DNA of 64,000 bases from Parelaphostrongylus tenuis (taxonomy: Eukaryota > Nematoda > Chromadorea > Rhabditida > Metastrongylidae). This document shows positions 1-10,589 of this stretch, in pieces. How positions within the stretch are numbered: the stretch's first letter is position 1; each line of letters opens with the position of its first letter. The position numbers and the translations under genes were made by a program. The stretch lies in NCBI GenBank assembly GCA_019055375.1, contig JAHQIW010004752.1:698683-762682 (forward strand), given 5' to 3'. Under the pieces are notes generated by a model. It saw only the letters and a list, made by a program, of their open reading frames with translations, was not told where the DNA came from and did no database searches.

Positions 1-44
1 AGCACAAATCTCGAAGAACTCAAAAATGTGCTTGACTTCCAGAA

Positions 45-300
45 AAACTTTTCTGGTGGCGCTCTAAAAAGAGGAAAGGATTTGTGCTTCAAACCTTGTG
101 GTACAGAGCTCTTTCTGTAGTCTTTTAGTAATCATTCGATAGCATAAGTTCCAATCATTGCAACCTGCGCTTAATTTCTGGGAGAGATCATTTCACTGCA
201 GTGTAGCAGGGGAAATAAAAACCGAGTTTCAAATGTTAGGCCGAGCTTGTTCACCAGCTAATATGCATGTTGGGAACGATGCGATCTATCGATGGCCTAA
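45..300. repeat. Foldback-family repeat, partial copy
   Basis: This is a partial member of a dispersed family with copies near 6.8-7.1, 18.4-19.0, 48.4, 55.2-55.9 and 63.4-64.0 kb. Shared blocks in order are an 'agagctctttct' box, a 'tagtaatcattcgatagc' box, a 'ctgcgcttaatttctggg' block and a 'ttcactgcagtgtagcag' block. No coding potential is seen. Better preserved copies show that the family has long inverted arms, so this is probably one arm of a degraded non-autonomous DNA element. Confidence 0.6.
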
Positions 301-761
301 CGAGTTAGACATGCGGGATGCATTTGTTATTTAATTGGAATTTCTTCTCCTCAAAATTAACGAAAATCGCCCACCGCTGCGCGATTCTCTCTGTGCACAT
401 CGATTTCTATAGTCGCTCCTTAGGAGTACATGAAGAATGTTTTATGCCTTCTTGCACTTCCTCACTATCACGAAATAGAAAACGGAATAAAACAGTGTTC
501 CCCAACTTGTAGAGTAAAAGACCAGCAGTCTCTTTCACATCAATTCAAAGCGGAACCAGGAAGCTCAAAATCAGTTTGCAAGCAGATTGGCGTGAACCAG
601 AAATCATAAGATCTCAAATTCCCTCAACCTTCATCGTTGATAGTTTGACAAAATGTGATATGTTGCCTATGTCGAAGGAGTTCTTCTCTGTGCCGGTGAA
701 GAAAAATAAGTAAGCAGAATAAACCCTCGAACTTAGTAAATATTAGTGGCGGTAGTTTTTG

Positions 762-804
762 AGTAATTAATGAAATGGATTTCGAGTAATTGATGAAATG
801 GATG
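762..804. repeat. Short tandem duplication, about 20 bp x 2
   Basis: Two near-identical units reading 'gagtaatt(a/g)atgaaatggat' are separated by three bases. The rest of 300-1,830 shows no convincing gene. The open frames there have no splice sites or recognisable motifs. Confidence 0.6.
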
Positions 805-2234
805 AAACTTCGCGAACGGCGCTTATGTTCGTTATTTGATCCAAATTTTTTTCTTTCAAAGTAAAACTTTAGATTTTTCATATTACTCACATAGATTTTC
901 TCTACAGGGTCGTATACTTTTTGGATCCACCCAGTCTAGGAAAATTGATGAAATACTTGTCCAGAAACGCTAAGATGGCTCAGCGATAGAGTGCTACAAG
1001 TTATGTCTAAGCTATTTATGCATTCAAGCACCTGAACGACATTTTATAAAGCACTATGCACCGCACATGCATCAGGGATTGGTGAACGTCCAATGTTTTG
1101 CTCATTACTTCATCTTAAAGCAGCTTGAGTGCGCTCTTGTAAAATCATCATTCATCTTTATCATGTGAAAAGGGTGTCCAATTGGCTCATCTCTTTCATA
1201 GAACACATGAATTATTACATTTTCTGATGATATCATCTATTTTTAAAACTCAGCTTAGCGGAGCGACTGCTATTGATGGCTCGCCCTATTCTATTATGAT
1301 TTTGCTCATTGGAATCTTGTTGGACTATTTTTTGAGCCGATATGAGATTTCCCTGAAGATACGAGTTTATATATACTATCATGTGCTTCCATGTGGCAAC
1401 CAACATTAAGGGTTTCTTCTGAATCCTCGCGGCTGTACTTGATTCACTCTTACTGCGGTGCAAACGCGAAAACAATAATCTACGTCGAATTACAACTATA
1501 TTGTAAGCGGAGAGTCCTATAAGCTTGATCCACCCATATGTCCACGTATTCAGATGTATTGTTTTGCCGAAGCAGCCTTCCGTATTCCATCTAGGACCAT
1601 TCAAATTAAGGTCATCGTAAATCAACTCGAACTTTTAGTACGAGCGCAGTCAACGGTAGCAAAGTAACACAAAGTAGTCATAATTTAAACTTCAGTAACG
1701 AAGTATTGTTGGCTATTTAAAAAGTCATAACGAGGAGTAGCTTTGGTCTTAATGCGTAGACGACCATTTGTACCAAAAGGGAGGAATTTCTGTTCAATAG
1801 TTTACAATGGATCTCTTCAGCACTTACCTGTCCATCAATAGCTTGTAGTAAATAGACTCCACGAATGCCTCATAAAAGTTGTTTTCTACGCTCGATAGCT
1901 TGCAAAATCCCTTCTTGGAGAAGGTTATTTTGCCTTGAGAGATCACACAAAATTTGTACGATTGTCTAACACACATTGTCTTACATGAACTATTCTAACC
2001 AATGTTATCAACTAACGCGTCTACATCTGATGATAAACTTCCTTCAATGTACGGCAACTTATTTGCGATTGCGGTGCTTCGCTATTATTAGGTTGCTTTT
2101 TGTGTTTTGGCGTTAGAGAAATGAACATTAAGTTTATTAACAAGGAGTGATTGAAATTGCATGATTTTAGTATCGTTCAAGTGAGCGTTTTCTTGCGAAT
2201 ATTCTGGTATACAACTTGTCTATGTTGTTCTAAG

Positions 2235-2580
2235 ATGGAGCTGTCTTGAGAACAAATTCGTTTGCTACTCATACACGAATGGCGCCCAAGGGAAGGTGCT
2301 AGTGAAGTGGAGCGCAAAATTATTGGAGCTTGGAGCGCTGATACGGCTGCAGAAGGGATGATTAGGAAGTGATTCACCAAATTCATAACTGGCGAGAACA
2401 ATCTGAAGGATCAATCGCGCTCGGGTCGCCCACAGGAATCTTCATTAATCTTGAATGCCATTTCACTAGCATCTTCCCCACGGGCAATTCATGCATAGAT
2501 AGCAAGCAAATTTGTTCCCACGGCAGCCTCATCTCAAAGCAAATTTAGGCAAGCTGCATACCAAAGTGTGCGCAAGAAAA
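2235..2580 (+). mobile_element. Mariner-like transposase relic, N-terminal part
   Basis: Conceptual translation across stops and frameshifts gives a mariner/SETMAR-type N-terminus: MELS.EQI at the start, then a helix-turn-helix segment ending FTKF.TGENNLKDQSRSGRPQ, which is the (F)xKFxSGDxxLEDExRSGRP signature. Nothing resembling the DD34D catalytic core follows, so this is a truncated dead relic. The same fragment recurs at 26,403-26,745 in the second duplication copy and partly at 6.1-6.3 kb. Confidence 0.75.
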
Positions 2581-2904
2581 CTTTTACAGAACTTCCTGAT
2601 CATCGAAAAGGTGGTCCTTGGTTACTGAGACGCATTATGCCTTTGGCCTACATAATGTTTATATTGCACTTTGAACGAATTCCAATCTTTCTTTACGTAG
2701 ATCAGAATGACAAGAACCCTCTTTTGTGTGCGCGGTAGAGGACGCTTCTAATATCGTCCTATACACTACGACAATCAGGGATTTTCACTATATTTCCTGC
2801 ACAACGTTATCTGGAACGAAGTGATCCGTTTCTTGATTCTATTCATTACTTCAAATTTCTAGTATTTCTACTGCATTTTTCGCAGTGTCATGATGTTTTA
2901 TATT

Positions 2905-3245
2905 TACCTAAGAGAATTGGGTGCTGAGCAAAAATTCGACCGCAGCTGGGAGTCGAACTCGGGTTTCATCCATACCGGGGAGGGTGCTACCATTTGGAAT
3001 GAAAAATTACCATGAAAAAATTGGGGTATTGCCTATCACATTGGCTGTCAACTCAACTGGATTTATAAAGCGAAATCGCATACCGGACCAAACCTGCTAG
3101 GTTGGTGGCTGACAGCTAACATAGAGATGATGAAGAATGAAGTATGATGTTGTGCTATCTCGCATCCCTGGTATGAATGAAACGTGAGTTCGACTTTTGT
3201 CTAAGGCCTGATTTTTGCTCACTACTTAATTCTCTTAGTTACCTG
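2905..3245. repeat. Inverted pair of tRNA-derived SINE heads (copy 1)
   Basis: A tRNA-like head lies on the minus strand at about 3,010 to 2,905 and a related one on the plus strand at about 3,150-3,245. The minus copy has a near-perfect B box (GAGTTCGACTCCC) followed by 'tttttgctca...caattc'. The plus copy ends in the same 'tttttgctcactacttaattctc' type of tail. The better preserved counterpart is at 27,030-27,362. Neither arm folds as a complete tRNA, so I call them SINE remnants rather than tRNA genes. Confidence 0.7.
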
Positions 3246-3958
3246 TTCACTACATCGTCGACGTGTTTGAGATCCATCCTAGTAATCTTGCACTTTCAGG
3301 AGTTAGACATTATTTAATTTCTTGACGTAGATATGGTTAACGGCATTTTCTAGCTGTTTATTTTTACTGACATAAATAGCATATTCGACAGTTTGTACGA
3401 AATTTACCTAAGGAGCAGCAGTTTCTCCGCAGTGTAAAAATTCATAAGCGCTCGTTTACTCTAAATTGGGAACTCGAATGTACCTCAATTAATACGTCTG
3501 TGTAAATACGGATAGTGCGCCCAACATAGGCAGAGCAGAAATCTAAAGTCTTTTTTTCCGGATTTCTGAGTGTACAAAAATACTGTTTCGTTTTCAGCTT
3601 GCATTTAACTCAATGCTTGTACAGATCGGCCGGTGATCTCCTTGAGAGAACTATGTGAAGGCATATTGAGATAACAAGTTGATCTTCTACACGTAAGCAG
3701 AATAATGAGATTCTCCAATTTGTGATGTAAAAAATTTTATGAAGACCATTCACTGTGAGTTGCTGATATATATTAGATTTGAAGTACAAAATAGGAAAAT
3801 TTTAAGGAAGTGGAATGAGGTTTAGACCATTTAAATGTTTTTCCATGTCCTAGAAAAGGAAGAGATTCTAAAAGCGTGGTTTGCTCGTCATATCTCCACT
3901 AAATAGGTAGTGCCATGCTCTCTGTGCCAGAGATCCTGTACAATATTTACGAATCTAG

Positions 3959-4597
3959 ACGTGCACTTCGCTTACCTTTTTCGATGACCAGCAATGTATG
4001 GTAAATATGGAGGACGACGGAGTGAATCTTCGGAAGCCAACTCATGGTGAATACACGGCTCGCACCGACTTGAAGTTTTGCTACCCAGGTTTGAAAAGAT
4101 GCCTTGTCGTTTGGGCGCATAGCTCACAAGCCTTAAAATTCATTGATACTCAAAATAGCTTAATCTTCAGAGTTGAAAAAAAAATTGGAACTAGCTACCC
4201 AATTATTTCTTGAGTCTCGGCCATAGAGCTTGACTGTGCGATATTTCTTTTTTCCATTTCCATAAGTTATCAAGAAGAAAAGCCGTTCACTTGGCAGTTT
4301 AGAAACTCAGACTATACATAAATAAAGCGCAATGAAAATGGAATGATTATTATTATTACTTAAATGAACGTCTCGGTCAATAGCATGGGAGATTTTTTTG
4401 ATAAATCGCATTTTTACTTTCGTCCTCAATCATTTGACGATACCAGTTCGATGATACAGGAAGCGTAGGTGCTTGTATCGGCTAAGATTACACTCTGACT
4501 TCAGTGCCTGTATTGTGAAATTATTGACATTTCAGAAAACATTTATCCATATCACAGTTGTTTAGACTTCATTGCATTTAGGGATTACGCTGTTAAG
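3959..4597 (+). pseudogene. Two linked exons of an unrecognised duplicated gene, copy 1
   Basis: Exon at 3,959-4,088 follows a conserved 'ctag' acceptor and reads TCTSLTFFDDQQCMVNMEDD, then GVNLRKPTHGEYTART and LKFCYP. It ends in phase 1 at AG|GTTTGA. The next exon, 4,566-4,597, follows 'tgtttag', begins with the two bases needed to complete an Asp codon, reads FIAFRDYAVK and ends at AAG|GTAAGA. Joining them gives an in-frame LKFCYPDFIAFRDYAVK. Against the paralogous exons at 28,074 and 28,736, most differences in the first part of the long exon fall at third codon positions, which argues for past protein-level selection. I do not recognise the family. Downstream pieces (LVIDEW...LLQ near 5,508 and QKFHEYRVSIEEV from 5,704) are conserved with copy 2 but carry frame breaks. 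Confidence 0.55.
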
Positions 4598-5061
4598 GTA
4601 AGATAACCAGACAACTTTGTTGCAAGACAGAACTAAGCATTTTTTATGATTCACGTTGAACCTCGAGAGATTTTCTGGACTGCTAGTGGGTTACAACGGT
4701 CTGGAACTTTGCGTTGAACTCTGCGTCTTGAGTAGTGATTACGTATGCAAGGTGAAAAGGATGTTGAATTCAAATAATTCTATATCATTGGAAATTATGC
4801 GATACAATGGAAGTCAAGCAAAATAAAATTATTTTTGACTTCTTTTATGAAATTGGGCATATTTTAAAACTCTTTACTGCTCTTTTTTCTGAACATGATC
4901 CTTCACTAATCATTTACCAACTGTTAGGTTATCACTGTCATAACAGATCAGTATGTAAGCCTATGCTATATTTTCTCTACCATTTTTCTATTCTCTACGC
5001 CGGATTTCCTCACTTGATTCCGACCTACTATTAAAGCTGCAAATGCTTTACATTAGCATTA

Positions 5062-5326
5062 TACCAGTAATATTTCATTACTTCATCATGATTGATATAT
5101 ATTACATCACTTATACGCTTAATGCTGATTAATAACCAAAACTTCACTGCAGTCGGCAGTGTTTGCCACCCTGGAAGGTGGTTTCTTTGATACCAGTATT
5201 ATTTCATTATTTCATAATGATTGATATATATATATTACCTCACTTTTACGCTTAATGCTAATTAGTAACCAAAACTTCACTGCAGTTGGCAGTGTTTGCC
5301 ACCCTGGAAGGTGCGTTTCTTTGAAC
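5062..5326 (+). repeat. 129-bp tandem duplication containing a micro-exon-like segment
   Basis: Unit 1 starts at 5,062 and unit 2 at 5,191, both with 'taccagtat/aat'. Each ends with an acceptor-like 'actgcag', a 25-nt segment encoding (S/L)AVFATLE, and a donor-like GAAG|GTG: 5,153-5,177 in unit 1 and 5,286-5,310 in unit 2. The paralogous site in copy 2 is single (29,304-29,328) and reads SAVFSTL followed by a stop. Confidence 0.75.
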
Positions 5327-5479
5327 CCGGAGGATTCGCTATCTGCTCCAATTAGCCTTGAGCCTTCTGATGCCACCTATCAGCTGTACTACGTAAACGG
5401 CTCCACCTCACAACCAGAGCACTCTCCTATCGGTCAGCCATTTAACATCTTGGAGAAGGACAAGGGATTACATTGCTTT

Positions 5480-5850
5480 CTTATGCAATCTCTTTTCTTT
5501 TCACTACTTGTGATAGATGAGTGGGAACAAGGTTTTCTTCTGCAGCCGAGAAGAAGCACATTAACCAGCAAAAAAAGACCAGAATTAGTAGCTACTGGAA
5601 ATTTGAGCGCTCTCAATTATTCATTTAGGATATTTGGCTATTAGTCAAAACAGAATCTTAATTGTGAGTCAAATTTCTAAGTGCGAATGTCTAACTTTTC
5701 AGACAAAAGTTTCATGAGTATCGAGTATCTATTGAAGAAGTCTCAGGGAGTGAATTCGTCGTCGGCGAAAACTCTCAAAATCAAACCGATCAAACTGCGA
5801 AAACGTCTTTTCGAACAGAATCGGTGTGTTTTCATCAGTGCCTTTATTCC
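5480..5850 (+). pseudogene. Downstream exon remnants of the duplicated gene, copy 1
   Basis: Around 5,508-5,546 the translation LVIDEWEQGFLLQ matches LVIDEWKQHLLLQ at about 29,523-29,561. Copy 2 has a good 'ttttttttcacag' acceptor there, while copy 1 reads 'ttttcactac', so its acceptor AG is lost. At 5,703, after 'cttttcag', QKFHEYRVSIEEV matches QKFREYRANIYEV. Further on LRKRLFEQNRCVF matches LRKHLFKQSRYVF only after an indel, so this exon is frameshifted relative to copy 2. Product unknown; a decayed gene is the likeliest reading. Confidence 0.45.
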
Positions 5851-6059
5851 GATGATACCTCGGATACGGCATTTGCCATCCAATTGCTGCTTTTCAGCTG
5901 TACATACAAAAATAATACTATAATTTGCCTTAATAGTAGCTTGTTCAACATGAAAGTTATCAGAAAACCGCGTCTGACCGAGGTGGCCGGAATTAGAAAT
6001 GCTTTTGAATGAGTGGTGTAAGGAACTTGAAAATCCTTGCCAATTTTGAACGATCATTT

Positions 6060-6315
6060 TCCCGTGAACGGCCCGGACGCCACTGATCCTCCAGACTGTT
6101 CTCACCAGCCTTGAATTTTGCAAGGCACTTCCTAGTCGTCCTTCTGCAACCGTATCATCGTCCCAAACTCCATTGAGCTTGAGCGCCTCTTCACTAACAT
6201 TTTCTCTTACTCGCTAATTATGCAAGCGAATTTGTTCCAAAGGCAGCTCGTCTTCAAGTAGAGGCAGTTGTATACCAAAATGTTTGCAAGAAAATGCTCA
6301 CTCAAACGATATCAA
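6060..6315. mobile_element. Rearranged mariner-relic fragment with an inverted junction
   Basis: The stretch 6,124-6,165 ('cttcctagtcg.ccttctgcaacc.tatcat') matches the reverse complement of the mariner relic near 26,498-26,545. The adjoining 6,180-6,310 ('caagcgaatttgttcc...cagctcgtctt...gtataccaaaatg') matches the same relic in forward orientation (2,440-2,580). It marks an inversion or two facing insertions just beyond the end of duplication copy 1. Confidence 0.55.
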
Positions 6316-6784
6316 GAACAATGCCATTCCATTGCATAAATCATATTGAAAAATCAAAACGGCACGACATTTTTCATCCAATTTATTATTTTGTTTTCGC
6401 TACGATAGCACAGTAAGAAGTATTTTCTATAATTCAAGCTTTTAAATGATTAAAGAAAAGTATTTTCCCAGTTGAAAAGGTCCCTTCATGTGATTCTTTC
6501 CAATCAACGAAAACTATCTAAGTGATTTACTTGGCAGTGATGCCAACAATTCATCCTATTGCGTCTGTAACTGCACGAACAAATAATTTTCTAAGAAACA
6601 CAGATACTGCGATGATTAAACGCTAGTATGTGCAAACTGTACAATTGGATGAGTACAAATTCATTTTCAAGAAAACTCAGATCAAACTATTTTACAACTC
6701 TGAAAAAAAACAATGATTGATTTTTTTATGTTTGACGGAACAGATGAGCAACGGACCTCTTTTATGGATAGGAACTTTCCGTGA

Positions 6785-7140
6785 GAGAGTTAGTAATCAT
6801 TTAAAAGCTCAATATGAATAAAGTGCTAGAGTGTTTCCTTTGCAGCGCTATAGCATTTAAGATATAAAAATATGTTTCACGTGAGCCGCGCTCTCATACT
6901 TTTATCTCGCTTATATTTCTTTAGAAAAAACTTCCCTAAAAATGCTAGCAATCTAACGATATGTTTGCACATCAGGTAGGCTTTAGGCATCAGCTAGCAA
7001 AAAGGAATGTTTTGTGTTGCATATTCGGGTATTTCGTGCAGAACAGAGCTCTTTCCTTAAATCAAATAATCATGCAATAGCGTAAGTTTCGGCAACTCCG
7101 ACATCACACTTTGTTTGAAGCAAAGTCTCATTGCGCTTTC
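6785..7140. repeat. Foldback-family repeat, degraded copy
   Basis: It contains the family blocks 'gttagtaatcatttaaaagc', 'atgtttcacgtgagc..cgc', 'cagagctctttcctt' and 'taatcatgcaatagcgtaag'. No coding sequence is seen here or in the adjoining 6,320-6,780 and 7,145-8,090, which look like plain AT-rich intergenic DNA. Confidence 0.55.
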
Positions 7141-8094
7141 TTTGCGTCATGAAATTACATAAGAATACGTAATATAAAACGCATCTACAACAGTAACCGC
7201 GCTGAACAAAGAGTGCGAGCTTTTGACGTCTTAATAATTCAACCGCTTACTTCACAGTTCCAGTGTAGAACCTATATCTGCTAGTATTGTATTGTAAATA
7301 TTCAAGACATATAACGATACAGTTAAGAAACATTTCAGAAGATGAAGTGGCCAAAAGTAGAAAAATGGGAAGAGAAGCTGTGACTTAGTTTGAATGCGAT
7401 AGAATCCTAATATTCAATGCTAGCATAGTTGATTCCACTCATGAGAGTCATAAGAGACGATGTATCGGCGCATACACGCAACAGATCGGTCTGTTAAAAG
7501 CTGCAAAGTTTCATTCATTCGATTGACAACTAAGTTAAAGGCAGCAAGGTAAGATCTTGCTTAAAGAATAAAAGAACAGTTGGAGATGTTACAAGTAATG
7601 TTGAATGCTGAGAAATTGAGGGAAATAGCGTACATCAAGAGCAATCAACGCTATCACTTTGAAAAAGTTTATGAATAGATGACTACTCATTTGGTATCAC
7701 TTTTCTATTCACTCCTACTTTTGACGTACTTGCTGTATAACTACCCAAATCTTTTTATTCCATAAGAAAAAAGCCTCTTTGACCGAGGAGTAAGCCATGC
7801 ATGTATAGCTATCTTTTGTTGACTTCAACAACTCTTTCATGTTCCTGAGCGGTTCGAGAGGGTGATATTCTGGAGTGAGTGACCGGAACTACGCTGAAGT
7901 TATACCTAAATATTTCTACAGACTATCTATCAAGCTTTTTGCTAGGTTTAGTACGGCACCTTAGTGGTAACGAACCCTTCGACGGTTTCGCTCATGTCAT
8001 CAGTACAGTACGTCCATACTTAAATTAGCAAAAGGAGAAGATACCACAGTGTTCCAAACCTTGTAAAAGGCTGGATAGAGTATGTGGTTACATA

Positions 8095-8171
8095 GTATAT
8101 ATAGTGTATATAGTAATTATATATATATGCACGTATCTATCTATATAATTATTTATTTGTTTATTTGCGTA

Positions 8172-8211
<40 letters not shown>

Positions 8212-8215
8212 TATC
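8095..8215. repeat. (TA)n microsatellite tract
   Basis: Imperfect ta/tg repeats run from about 8,095 and become a nearly pure (AT)n run between 8,175 and 8,213. Low-complexity DNA with no other feature. Confidence 0.9.
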
Positions 8216-8639
8216 GAAATTCTGTAACAAGGTTTTGGAAACTTGATTAAATCAAAGATTACGTTGAAAATAGCTCATTGAATTAAAACTAACTTTTTTT
8301 AACCGAATAATTATTTCAACACATGTGAGCGCTTCCTCGTTTGACGTCATGATAAATCATTGAAGACACTTGTACAGACGTGACTGAAATAGAAATTTAT
8401 GCTTCACAATGACTCAACTTCCACAATGCGTGTTCGCCAAAATATTTACACACTCATTTCCTTCTTAGAAAGTTTTCAATCCTCACTCTCATAATTTCAT
8501 GATTTTTCCATACGCTGTTCATGAAAGTATCTGTGTCACTTACGTAAATACTTCCAAAACATGTCACATAGAATAACGCAAGCCTCAAAACATTCTACAT
8601 TTTTTTGCTTAGTGAACGTCGTTCACGGTGAAGACTATC

Positions 8640-8900
8640 ATTGGCTATGATGATGGTGTCATATCGTGATTTGTAAAACATCCGCATTTGGGAATATGGC
8701 CGAATCGCTCCAATGACCGACAAGCTCCCTATCGTCTAAACAGCCCTCGCTAGAAGGGTTCACCTCTATGTGGAGTCGAGATTGCTTCTGGTCATTAGTT
8801 GTCTGCTCTTTTTTAATGATCCACATACCAGTGCCTTTGTAGATGCTCTATCTCTGTGTCTCCATGTTGGAATGGATTTCAGCGGCCTGTGCCTTGCATC
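8640..8900. repeat. Unidentified dispersed repeat, copy 1 (pairs with 34.38-34.64 kb)
   Basis: Shared blocks in the same order as 34,380-34,640 include 'ctatcgtcta.acag', 'ctcgct..aaggg', 'cttaat/cattagttgt', 'tctctgtg' and 'gtctccat.ttgg.atggatt/agactt'. No clear protein domain is visible on either strand. It could be the untranslated end of a LINE, but I could not tie it to the RTE copies here. From 8,900 to 10,580 I see nothing else I can support. Confidence 0.45.
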
Positions 8901-10589
8901 TTGGATAAATATTATTTGTGGATTTAGCAGAATGGATTCATGCTCTTAATGCACTAGCACCAATTTTTTTTTGATGATACTGACAGTCCTTGGTGGTGCG
9001 GAAACATTTGCATTGCCAAAGAAGCAATCCATTGTTTTGAATCATCCAGAGATGTCGTTTACACCTAGACCATTCATCTTTTCGCGAGGTTTCCGAATTT
9101 TCTCTTGTCTGATAAGGATCTAGAGAAGATCATCTACCTTCAAACTTTGGATAAGATGTGTACAGATAATAGGAAACACTAACATGCGTACGGCTTGACA
9201 TTTCGAATATAAAGAGAACTGATCTTCAGCCAAATTAATTTTTCCTCATTGTAACAACACAGTAATTAGACGTTTTAATAGTTTTTCAGAAAAGGAAGAG
9301 CCATATATTGTGAGCACTCCAATAATATCACTTTTAATCACATAATTTAACACAGCTAAGTTACTGTTTCCCAGCATTCCGCTTTTCATGGGCTGTAAGC
9401 AGCCTTCAAAAAGCGTCAAAGAAAGACACTTCATTTGACTTTTGGTAGTCGTTACATTTCATACCGCACTAAACCTTTAGGGTGTTAAGTAGCATTTTTA
9501 TTCGAATATCCAATGATGTCAATAGGCATAATTTTTTGCTACACTGTACTTTTCGCTGCAAAACATTGGGAATTGATAATTTGAGATTTCGATCATAAAA
9601 GTAGTGCAAAAAATCGATAACGGAGAAAGATTACAAGAGAAATATGATATTTTGGAGCTTTCAGATCATTTTTTAACATCGTGATCAACATTACTTTGGA
9701 GCTCTAAAAACACGTGTTACAAAAAGAAATATTGGGATATCCATAGTTTCTTTCGCTCTACCAATCTACTCAGGAGTTATTGCGGAAAGACTGTGTAATG
9801 TTAGAGATTTTTTCAGTAGCCTTAGCTATACAGCCGTAGTACCATCGCTCACCTTGTTTACGGAGTGACTACCGCAAGGTGTTGTATCGATAGAAACCTC
9901 ATTATGCGAAAGTCTTTAGTTGTGGCCACAGAGGCAGGGCTTTCGCAAGGTGATAATCACTAGAGATGGCTACTGGGTCTACTACGGAACCATCCCACGT
10001 CATGCCTACTGACTGCCTCGCGGCAAAGATACTCCAACTCATCCAAAACCCTAGTTCCATGCTTGGCACGTTATGTACTTGATTTTCTTGAATTGGTAGG
10101 GCATACTGTTTTGGGAACAGATTGAGAAGAAAAAGGCAAATAATGTTTAGGAAGAATAACTCTGGAAATTGAGTGTAGAAGTGCGAAAGAAGCGTCCAAA
10201 ACGACTCAGTGTGGTCCTTCTCTAGGATATCGCTCCACATAACATTACGAAGTCGACTCGCCTTATGAAGATACTAGGCTGGAGAACAGTAACGTATCCA
10301 CCGCATAACCCTGATATTGCAAGATCGGTCTGCTTCCCTCTCGCACCCAAAAGCAAGTGCGGGAAAAAAATTTTAAGACTTCTAACAGCTCACAAGTAAC
10401 CTCATCGACTTATTCGAGCCAGCTTCTTTCCCTTTGAAAGAAAAGCGTCCAGTCCTTGGCCAATCAATGGTTGCACATTGACCATGATGGTGACTATTTT
10501 TTTGAAAAACTAATTTCTTTAGACAGATAATAACTCAAATAACAAATCCGAAAGAGTTTATACCTTTTTGGATTACCTTTGCTAAGCAG

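Larger units (their letters stand above)
1838..6050 (+). repeat. Segmental duplication, copy 1
   Basis: This stretch is colinear with 25,476-30,137 over its whole length. Matching landmarks in the same order are the 'ttgtgtgcgcg' block (2,720 and 26,880), the paired tRNA-like heads, the 'cggccggtgatctccttgag' block (3,628 and 27,740), the exon at 3,959 (28,074), the exon at 4,566 (28,736) and the 'acaaaagtttc' exon at 5,703 (29,710s). Copy 2 carries an extra segment of about 530 bp near its start. Copy 1 has a 129-bp tandem duplication that copy 2 lacks. The unit carries remnants of a host-type gene plus older repeat insertions that predate the duplication. Confidence 0.9.

Noticed and set aside
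3970..4213. A minus-strand exon with a GTAAGC/GTGAGC donor at 3,978 (28,093 in copy 2)
   Set aside because: The minus frame is also open, but most differences between copies fall at third positions of the plus-strand frame, and the plus exon joins the next exon in exact phase.
7960..8010. CTGATGA...GAAAC on the minus strand, resembling another hammerhead
   Set aside because: The bases between CUGAUGA and GAAA (CAUGAGC) cannot form stem II, position 10.1/11.1 is C/C, and stem I has no good pairing. Only the core letters match, so I treat it as chance or a tRNA-like remnant.
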